A stretch of 11,475 bases of DNA. Origin: Deltaproteobacteria bacterium. Its GTDB lineage: Bacteria; Myxococcota; Polyangia; Polyangiales; B10-G4. Shown here piece by piece: positions 6,979-11,475 of this stretch (positions within the stretch are counted from its first letter, which is position 1; every line of letters starts with the position of its first letter). A program made the position numbers and the translations under genes. The stretch is taken from positions 1 to 11,475 of the forward strand of contig JAFDCW010000242.1 of the NCBI GenBank assembly GCA_019312705.1. The letters run 5' to 3'. The notes under the pieces were generated by a model. That model searched no databases, was not told the DNA's origin, and was given only the letters and a program-made list of their open reading frames with translations.

Positions 6979-7500
6979 GCAGGGGGCCGTGTTCACGTCC
7001 CAGGTCGAGCCCTCGCATCGCGCGCTGACCTCGCCCTCGCTTTCGCAGCGGGGATAGACGCAGCTGTAACCGACGTCGCCACAGGTGGCCCCATCGACCG
7101 GGGGCTCCTCGGGGCAGGCCGGCGTCGGGGAGGCGCAGGAGTTGCCGGCCGCGCTGCATCCGGCCGCGGCCGGGCAACACATGACGCCGCAGACGACGGT
7201 GTCGTCGGGGCAGCTGCTGTCGCAGGCGCCCATGTTGCAGAACGAGTCCCCGCAGACTGCGCCGCAGCCGCCGCAGTTGGTGCTGTCGGTCATGAGGTCG
7301 ACGCAGACGTCACCGCAAAGAGTCTCGCCAGCGGTCGAGCAATCGCCGCCGTCGCCAGCGCCGGTGTCGGTACTGGCGTCGCCGACCGACGTGTCGTTTC
7401 CGCCGTCGCGAGGCGCCGTGTCGTCGCCGCATGCCGTCACGAGGACGAGAGCGAGAGCGAAGGCCGCGATGAGGGCTGAGCCGTGCTTCGAACTGAACAT
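6934..7500 (-). CDS. Cys-rich lipoprotein, frameshifted near its 3' end
   Basis: ATG 7500 is fixed by GGAGGAAG at 7504-7511. A short charged start (MFSSKHG) leads to a hydrophobic segment and a lipobox-like VTAC (Cys24) followed by GDD. An Asp/Gly/Thr linker (about 28-52) follows. Next comes a Cys-rich domain with LCGDVCVDLMTDSTNCGGCG and further CxxxC, CC and CxxxxxC spacings. This NCGxCG style is frequent in Myxococcota secreted proteins and is probably disulfide-bonded outside the cell. As written, translation ends at TGA 6934-6936 after a basic tail (SAGRTRAVT) unlike the rest. The native tail is in the next frame down to 6827. The function is unknown. It converges on the NnrU-family gene; a longer reading from 7629 is rejected because it would put the signal peptide internal. 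Confidence 0.7.
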   Translation of the reverse strand: MFSSKHGSALIAAFALALVLVTACGDDTAPRDGGNDTSVGDASTDTGAGDGGDCSTAGETLCGDVCVDLMTDSTNCGGCGAVCGDSFCNMGACDSSCPDDTVVCGVMCCPAAAGCSAAGNSCASPTPACPEEPPVDGATCGDVGYSCVYPRCESEGEVSARCEGSTWDVNTAPCAGSSWSAGRTRAVT

Positions 7501-7503
7501 TGT

Positions 7504-7511
7504 CTTCCTCC
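7504..7511 (-). promoter_or_regulatory. Strong ribosome binding site for the lipoprotein at 7500
   Basis: On the minus strand this reads GGAGGAAG, with GGAGG six nt from the ATG at 7500. It decides the start of the frameshifted Cys-rich lipoprotein. Confidence 0.8.
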
Positions 7512-7712
7512 GCCGATTACGCCCCGCAAGCCATGTGCCGGAGCAGAAAGTCGTCTCTTCTGGCGCCGTTTGGGTACCGGTGCTGTGCCAAAGTGAGGCA
7601 ATCGTGCCAGGTCTCGCGTGCGCTTCCAACTATCCCACCATCGCCTTCCGTTTCGGTGCGACGGCCCGCGACGTCTGGCCGGGTGGACCGAGCGCGGGTG
7701 CGCGCCGGTCGC
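7512..7712. other. Non-coding stretch upstream of the Cys-rich lipoprotein
   Basis: About 200 bp lie between the end of the orphan C-terminal fragment (7713) and the ribosome site of the lipoprotein. Open frames here have shadow-like, Arg-rich composition. The promoter for the lipoprotein should lie here, but I found no convincing -10/-35 pair. A TGGCAC near 7608 (minus strand) does not have sigma-54 spacing. Confidence 0.4.
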
Positions 7713-7874
7713 CTATTTGTACTTCTTCTCGTGGGCCTTGAGGACACCGCTTGCCTGGTCGAGGGCCGCGGTGAGGCGGTCCTTGATGTTCGGGCCTGTG
7801 TTCTTGGTCGCGGACAACGCGGCGCCGTGAGCTGCGCACAGGTTCTGGGCGTCACCCCACCGGTCCAGCAGCTC
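7713..7874 (-). pseudogene. Orphan C-terminal gene fragment
   Basis: Reading leftward from GAG at 7874, the frame gives 53 residues: ELLDRWGDAQNLCAAHG, then a helical, polar segment ending GVLKAHEKKYK and a TAG at 7715-7713. Composition and codon choice look genuinely coding. Upstream the frame has no ATG or GTG and soon becomes unlike a real protein. One in-frame TTG exists but would cut the helix. I take it as the 3' end of a lost gene, joined at about 7873-7878 to the truncated MBL-like ORF. I recognise no family. Confidence 0.55.
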
Positions 7875-8166
7875 GGTAGAGCGCGTGCATCCGGCGCACG
7901 TGCATCGTGTGAAACGGATGCAGGTTGATGACAGCCTCGAGGTCTTCGCCCCCGTCGGTCAGGGCGTCCACGAACTCCCGGGCTGGCCCCTCGAGAGAAT
8001 AGGAGTCCAAGAAGACAAACCTGCCGCTTCCGAGGCGCACGAGCGACACGTGGGTGCCAATCTCGACGAGGCCCCGCACTTTGTACGAGCCCCGAATGTT
8101 CCAGAAGTCGTCACTGATCTGGACTACGCCTTTTGGCGGTGTTCCCGGGGTCATACGTCGCTCCAT
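7852..8166 (-). CDS. Truncated metallo-beta-lactamase-like protein
   Basis: The ORF has 104 residues, starting at ATG 8166 behind AGGAGGG (8174-8180). The body reads like the N-terminal third of an MBL-fold hydrolase: a strand-rich start (SDDFWNIRGSYKVRG), THVSLVRLGSGRFVFLDSYSL where the Asp-containing strand lies, an EDLEAVINLHPFHTMH segment with a His-x-x-His-x-x-His pattern at the place of the usual HxHxDH, and VRRMHALY. It then ends abruptly in RAAGPVG and a TGA. Related full-length proteins should be well over 200 residues, so most of the metal site and the second half are missing. The sequence beyond the stop, in another frame, belongs to something else. It is probably non-functional. 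It lies 62 bp downstream of the minus-strand lipoprotein at 8229-9122. Confidence 0.6.
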   Translation of the reverse strand: MERRMTPGTPPKGVVQISDDFWNIRGSYKVRGLVEIGTHVSLVRLGSGRFVFLDSYSLEGPAREFVDALTDGGEDLEAVINLHPFHTMHVRRMHALYRAAGPVG

Positions 8167-8173
8167 CCGTTGG

Positions 8174-8180
8174 CCCTCCT
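8174..8180 (-). promoter_or_regulatory. Ribosome binding site of the truncated MBL-like ORF
   Basis: AGGAGGG on the minus strand, 7 nt before ATG 8166. It is embedded in a small inverted repeat (GCCCT-AGG-AGGGC on the minus strand), so it could be partly masked in the RNA. It shows that the 5' end of this gene is intact although its 3' part is lost. Confidence 0.65.
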
Positions 8181-8228
8181 AGGGCGGATGACGCCACCCC
8201 GCAAGTGTAGAGGGGCGCTATGGAGCCG

Positions 8229-9122
8229 CTAGCTCGAGACGATCGTGGCGATCAAAGTGTAGTCGACGTGCCGCCAGGAGTCGGGGTCCTCTTCGTCGTC
8301 GGTGCGCGTCACCTCGATGAACACAGTGCCGGAGTCGTCCCAGGTCGGACAGTCCGGAGTGATATTTATGATTTTTTGGAACGATGTCCGCGACGCCTGC
8401 GGGACCTCCATCGTGATTCCGCGTTCGGTGCACTGATAGTAGACGACCATGTCGACATGAGCAGTGTCCCCGTTCAGGCGAATGTCTACCTCGGGGTCGA
8501 AGATATTCAAAACGTCGTTGACCGAAAGCGTCCACAGATGCGCGTAGTCTCCGACGACCGAGCTGATGCGGTACTCCCAGGGGTCATCGTAATTCTGTGG
8601 AAGAGGGGACGAGCCCATGACGTCGGGAACGAGGCGAACTCGAGCGCTGAGCACGGGATCCGTCGGGCCCGGTGCCTGGACGAAGGCCATCCCGAAGTGC
8701 TCACCGCGCTCGACCTCGAGGGTGACCTCCGCCTCCGTCCCGGGGGGGCCGTCGTAGGGCTCAGTCGAGTACTCTTGGACCGTGAGGCTATGCACCTCCA
8801 CGCCCGCGGTCCTCGGCAGCGCGCCGGCCAAGACCCCTTCCCGATGCGTCTGCAGTGCCTCGAGTCTACCGGCCGCGACGTAGAGCGGCTCATCCGGCGA
8901 TGCGTCGAGCAGTAGGACTTGAAAGAAACACCGCTCGAGATTGCAGTCCAACCGGAACAGGTTGACGTTCGAGAGTTCGAGACGGACGACCGCGTCGGCC
9001 TTGCTGTCGAGGTCGACGATGATCGCCTCGCCGGGCCCCTCCGTCTGGCTCGTGCAGCTGAGCGCACAAGCCGCGACGAGGATGAGGCATGCAAATCGAG
9101 GACCGGTGGCAAGATTCTCCAT
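8229..9122 (-). CDS. Lipoprotein of unknown function
   Basis: The protein has 297 residues. The signal peptide ends in a lipobox-like ALSC (Cys23); the mature protein starts TSQTEGPGE. The rest is acidic and beta-rich with no low-complexity linker, unlike the other lipoproteins here. After the anchor Cys there are four cysteines, LDCNLERC near residues 59-64 plus YYQC and TPDC near the end, enough for two disulfides. Segments such as VVRLELSNVNLFRLDC, VEVHSLTVQEYS and EAEVTLEVERGEHFG suggest one or two beta-sandwich domains. I recognise no family. The ATG at 9122 has no strong Shine-Dalgarno; a palindrome sits directly before it. It lies 106 bp downstream of the methyltransferase-family gene and 62 bp upstream of the MBL remnant, all on the same strand. 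Confidence 0.65.
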   Translation of the reverse strand: MENLATGPRFACLILVAACALSCTSQTEGPGEAIIVDLDSKADAVVRLELSNVNLFRLDCNLERCFFQVLLLDASPDEPLYVAAGRLEALQTHREGVLAGALPRTAGVEVHSLTVQEYSTEPYDGPPGTEAEVTLEVERGEHFGMAFVQAPGPTDPVLSARVRLVPDVMGSSPLPQNYDDPWEYRISSVVGDYAHLWTLSVNDVLNIFDPEVDIRLNGDTAHVDMVVYYQCTERGITMEVPQASRTSFQKIINITPDCPTWDDSGTVFIEVTRTDDEEDPDSWRHVDYTLIATIVSS

Positions 9123-9123
9123 T

Positions 9124-9138
9124 CTGCGAGTCTCGCAG
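9124..9138 (-). promoter_or_regulatory. Palindrome touching the start codon of the 9122 lipoprotein
   Basis: CTGCGAG at 9124-9130 and CTCGCAG at 9132-9138 are perfect inverted repeats around one base. As RNA this gives a 6-bp stem with a 3-nt loop, one base before the ATG, in the position of the missing Shine-Dalgarno. It could be an operator or a translation-limiting hairpin. Confidence 0.35.
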
Positions 9139-9228
9139 GCTTCTCTTGCGTTCGCCAGGTCCCGCGGCAGTTTCGTCCACCGCCGTTGCTGCCGTTTTCG
9201 TGCAGCGGGGCCGATGTCATCGAGGCGG

Positions 9229-9954
9229 CTACCAGATCCCCGGCACGAGTCGATAGCGGGTCTTCGCGGCGTACTCCGGGTACCCGGGGAGCTCCCCGTG
9301 AAGCGTGCGATCCTCGAGGTGCGTGCGCAGCACGAGGATGATGATCGAAACCGCCGCGGGGATCAGCGCGTAGCGGGAGCCGACGGCAAGCGGGATCGCA
9401 ATGAACAGCAAGATGATGGCGACGTACATCGGGTGACGAACGAGCGCGTAGGGGCCGGTCGTGATGACCTCGTGACCGCGTTCCTCGTCGATCTTCACCA
9501 CGCGCGAAAGGAACGTGTTTGCACGCATCACCCTGCCGAGCAGCACGAAGCACGGCACGTGCGCCGCCAAGCCTATGATCTCGACCCAGAGCGGCAGGGG
9601 CTCGCTCCAGCCGAAGCGCATCACGTCGAAGCCGGGTACGAGGAGGAGGGCCAGACCCGCGGGGTAGAAGACGAGCATGAGGAGTCTATCCCAGGTCTTC
9701 TGTCCCTCCTGTGTCGGGCTCGCGCTCCTGCGTTCCTCGAGGAGCGCTGGATCTTCTCTCGCGAGGTAGGTGGTCATCACGATCGCGTAGACGACCCAGA
9801 GCGCGGTCATCACCCACACCTCCCACCACCTCCACGTGCCCGCCGGCAAGAGGAACACCGCCGGAAGGAACGCGGTGCGTACGACCACGGCGACCCAGAC
9901 CTTGATCGGGATGGGTGGCCGAGCTTCCGGGTCGATGTGTGCGTTCGAACTCAC
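9229..9954 (-). CDS. Isoprenylcysteine carboxyl-methyltransferase (ICMT/PEMT) family membrane protein
   Basis: The protein has 241 residues. The GTG start at 9954 is fixed by AAGGAGG six nt upstream. Four or five membrane segments are visible (about 17-37, 45-66, 89-107, 120-142, 178-208). The C-terminal half has the family signature: TTGPYALVRHPMY at 165-177, a hydrophobic hairpin, then RTHLEDRTLHGELPGYPEYAAKTRYRLVPG near the end, with Glu214 and Tyr225/Tyr228. These parts form the SAM and substrate site in characterised relatives. Bacteria generally lack the CaaX substrate of eukaryotic ICMT, so the methyl acceptor here is unknown; a lipid or small hydrophobic molecule is possible. The length is normal and the gene looks intact. 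It follows the RCC1 gene by 39 bp on the same strand, probably in one transcript. Confidence 0.85.
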   Translation of the reverse strand: MSSNAHIDPEARPPIPIKVWVAVVVRTAFLPAVFLLPAGTWRWWEVWVMTALWVVYAIVMTTYLAREDPALLEERRSASPTQEGQKTWDRLLMLVFYPAGLALLLVPGFDVMRFGWSEPLPLWVEIIGLAAHVPCFVLLGRVMRANTFLSRVVKIDEERGHEVITTGPYALVRHPMYVAIILLFIAIPLAVGSRYALIPAAVSIIILVLRTHLEDRTLHGELPGYPEYAAKTRYRLVPGIW

Positions 9955-9960
9955 CTGGTG

Positions 9961-9967
9961 CCTCCTT
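9961..9967 (-). promoter_or_regulatory. Ribosome binding site for the ICMT-family gene
   Basis: AAGGAGG on the minus strand, 6 nt from the GTG at 9954. It supports the non-ATG start. Confidence 0.8.
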
Positions 9968-9993
9968 CACCCTAGGTACACACGCGGCGAACG

Positions 9994-11223
9994 TCACCAG
10001 GGAAGCCGCGTCGGTGTCGCGATTTGGCTCTCGCTGGAGCCGACGCCGACGGCCGAGTGGCGCGTGCCGCGATTCCAGCCCCAGCACGCCCAAGAGCCGT
10101 CGCGGCGGCGCAGGCATTGGGTGAAGTAGCCCGCGACCACGTCGGTGGCGTCGGTGACGCCGGGCACCGCCGTCGGAGCTAGGACGACCTCGCCGTCCTC
10201 GTCGGTGGGGACGTGCAGCTGGTGTCTCCTGTTTGGGCCCCAGCAGAGCACCCGCCCGTCGACGACGGCGCAGAGGTCCTTGTCGACGGCGCTCAGGGCG
10301 CTCACGTTCGACAAGCGCCGGTCTCGGACCGGCCGGGGGTGAAACTCAATCGAGCCGGTACCGACCGAGTAGAGATTCTGACCCCAGAAGCGGACCTCGC
10401 CGCCCGGTGAAATGGCGCCGCTGAACGAGGCGGAGAGCACCAAGTCGTCGTTGGGCCCCAAACCTCGAACGGTCGTGAGCGGTGCCGCCTGCACGCGCCG
10501 CCGGGTTCCCGCCTGGGCAAAGTCACTGCTCCCCCAGCAGCGAACGCGGCCCCGGGCGTCGCGTACGCATGCGTGCCGGCGTCCTACCCAGAGTCGATCG
10601 GCGCGCACGCCCGGGACGGGGCCAGGGGCAGCCCGGTCCTCCCCCGCCTCGCCTCCACCCAGGTTGCCCGACCCGTTCCTGCCCCAGCAGAGGACCGCTC
10701 CGTCGCCCCGGAGCGCGCAGTTGAAGAAGCCCCCTGCGCCCAACTCTCGCATGTCCTCGAGGCCCGGGACGGCCGCCGGAGCCGCCCGGTGGGCGATTCC
10801 AGGAACGCCGAGTTGTCCGTATCGGTTGTTCCCCCAGCACCATACCTGCCCGCCGACGCGCAGGGCGCAGGCGTGGGAATGTCCGGCCGCGACGCGGGTG
10901 ACCCCGTCGAGGCCGTTCACCCTTCGAGGCGTCGGCAGGGTTTCGAGGCTCGCGTCTCCGCCTTGGCCTTTGTTGTTTCGACCCCAACAGCGCACCGTGC
11001 CGTCCGCGTCCAGGCCGCAGCCGAAGCTCGAACCGAGGGCTACCTGGTGCGGTCCCCGGGGGTGAGCGCCGTCGGGCGAGCAAACGACCGCCTCCTCCTC
11101 CTCTTCGGGGGGCGCTTCGCAGCTCTCGAGGGCCGGGGGCGGGGGAGGGTCCGCGAGGGCCGTCGCTGTGTTGACGAAGAGCAGGATGAGCAGCGCCGGC
11201 GGGAAGAGTGTTCGCGGGGACAT
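9994..11223 (-). CDS. Secreted RCC1-repeat (seven-bladed propeller) protein
   Basis: The protein has 409 residues from ATG 11223. A signal peptide (hydrophobic residues about 6-22) ends in ALA before Asp25, fitting signal peptidase I. A Pro-rich and Glu-rich stretch follows (PPPPPAL, PPEEEEEAVV). Residues about 60-409 are seven RCC1 repeats of about 50 residues, recognised by CWGxNxxG-type motifs near residues 78, 129, 179, 228, 278 (FWG instead of CWG), 327 and 378. Seven is the full number for a closed propeller. In most repeats a Cys in the HACAL-type position pairs with the Cys of CWG, suggesting one disulfide per blade and fitting an extracellular site. Bacterial secreted RCC1 proteins are mostly uncharacterised; protein binding is the usual inference. 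No clear Shine-Dalgarno is visible. It heads the leftward run, with a repeat-bearing region upstream. Confidence 0.9.
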   Translation of the reverse strand: MSPRTLFPPALLILLFVNTATALADPPPPPALESCEAPPEEEEEAVVCSPDGAHPRGPHQVALGSSFGCGLDADGTVRCWGRNNKGQGGDASLETLPTPRRVNGLDGVTRVAAGHSHACALRVGGQVWCWGNNRYGQLGVPGIAHRAAPAAVPGLEDMRELGAGGFFNCALRGDGAVLCWGRNGSGNLGGGEAGEDRAAPGPVPGVRADRLWVGRRHACVRDARGRVRCWGSSDFAQAGTRRRVQAAPLTTVRGLGPNDDLVLSASFSGAISPGGEVRFWGQNLYSVGTGSIEFHPRPVRDRRLSNVSALSAVDKDLCAVVDGRVLCWGPNRRHQLHVPTDEDGEVVLAPTAVPGVTDATDVVAGYFTQCLRRRDGSWACWGWNRGTRHSAVGVGSSESQIATPTRLPW

Positions 11224-11261
11224 GGGCGAACGATAGCCGATCGCTCTCGTGTGCCCCGTGA

Positions 11262-11316
11262 CTTCGGGACGTTAACGCACTTGTTTCGGGATCATCTCGG
11301 GCTCATTTCGGGTTGT
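11262..11316. repeat. Helically phased 11-bp TTCGGG direct repeats
   Basis: TCGGG begins at 11264, 11286, 11297 and 11308, with spacings of 22, 11 and 11 bp. The three tandem units are TTTCGGGATCA, TCTCGGGCTCA and TTTCGGGTTGT. Further copies lie at 11396 and 11430, and a variant CCGGGA near 11420. An 11-bp period places all units on the same DNA face, as in direct-repeat sites of OmpR/PhoB-type response regulators. Confidence 0.65.
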
Positions 11317-11352
11317 AGCTAAGTGCGGGAAACTAAAGGAAACGCGGGGCAA

Positions 11353-11372
11353 AATGTTCAGCACTGAACATT
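11353..11372. promoter_or_regulatory. Perfect 20-bp operator-like palindrome
   Basis: AATGTTCAG at 11353-11361 and CTGAACATT at 11364-11372 are exact inverted repeats around CA. Size, AT-rich ends and non-coding position fit the binding site of a dimeric repressor or activator. The regulator cannot be named from the sequence. Confidence 0.6.
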
Positions 11373-11475
11373 ACAGTCAGGCTGTGTAGCAACGTTCGGG
11401 ACGGAAACTGGGGCCAAGTCCGGGACTCTTCGGGATTTGCGCGCTGAGCCGCTGCGCATACCTGCCACCCCTGGG

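Larger units (their letters stand above)
11224..11475. other. Intergenic control region upstream of the RCC1 gene
   Basis: No open frame here looks like a real protein. The base composition is less GC-rich than the neighbouring genes. The stretch holds phased TTCGGG repeats and a 20-bp palindrome (listed separately), and probably the promoters of the RCC1 gene and of any gene to the right of the window. I could not place a -10/-35 pair with confidence. Confidence 0.5.

Noticed and set aside
7585..7620. Possible sigma-54 promoter (TGGCAC on the minus strand) before the 7500 lipoprotein
   Set aside because: The distance from GG to the next GC does not match the required 10-bp spacing in either of the two TGGCAC-like sites.
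8507..9553. 348-codon minus-strand frame overlapping the lipoprotein and the ICMT-family gene
   Set aside because: It is Arg/Ser-rich shadow sequence with no domain signal, and it conflicts with two better-supported genes in another frame of the same strand.
8941..9975. 344-codon + strand open frame across two minus-strand genes
   Set aside because: It has His/Arg/Asp-rich, non-native composition and lies antisense to the recognisable ICMT-family gene and a lipoprotein with a clear signal peptide.
10573..11322. + strand open frames opposite the RCC1 gene
   Set aside because: The RCC1 frame has seven regularly spaced CWG repeats and a signal peptide; the opposite frames have none of this.

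Overview
The window is GC-rich bacterial DNA that looks like chromosome from a Myxococcota member, with Polyangiales/Sandaracinaceae as the best guess. This rests on five or six putative lipoproteins in 11.5 kb, three of which open with Cys-Gly-Asp-Asp after the lipobox. They are followed by Ser/Asp/Thr/Gly low-complexity linkers and Cys-rich domains. A secreted RCC1 propeller and a large surface beta-helix also fit. No taxonomic marker gene is present, so this is inference from protein style.

Left part (1-2140): a + strand fragment resembling the C-terminus of an RHS/polymorphic-toxin-type protein enters from the left edge. It is broken by an exact 22-bp tandem duplication. It converges on a minus-strand pair: a Cys-rich lipoprotein (2137-1613) followed by an SGNH-hydrolase-like lipoprotein (1559-519).

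Middle (2226-6799): a + strand run starts divergently from that pair, across an 88-bp intergenic region holding a perfect 9-bp inverted repeat. It encodes a 943-residue (or about 925-residue) beta-helix lipoprotein with an 11-fold repeat of about 55 residues, then, 30 bp on, a lipoprotein with a CxxCxCx4CxxCxxC cluster, then a NnrU-family membrane protein behind a 7-bp-stem hairpin.

Right part (6827-11475): everything reads leftward. In transcription order these are a 7-blade secreted RCC1 protein, an isoprenylcysteine-methyltransferase-family membrane protein, a lipoprotein of unknown function, a truncated metallo-beta-lactamase-like ORF joined to an orphan C-terminus, and a Cys-rich lipoprotein with an apparent 1-nt frameshift. 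The right-hand 252 bp is non-coding, with helically phased 11-bp TTCGGG repeats and a perfect 20-bp palindrome; it looks like a control region.

The genes do not form a recognisable pathway. The common theme is cell-envelope and surface decoration. Three loci show gene decay: a tandem-duplication frameshift, a single-base frameshift, and a truncation with fusion. No mobile element, CRISPR array, rRNA or convincing tRNA was seen.
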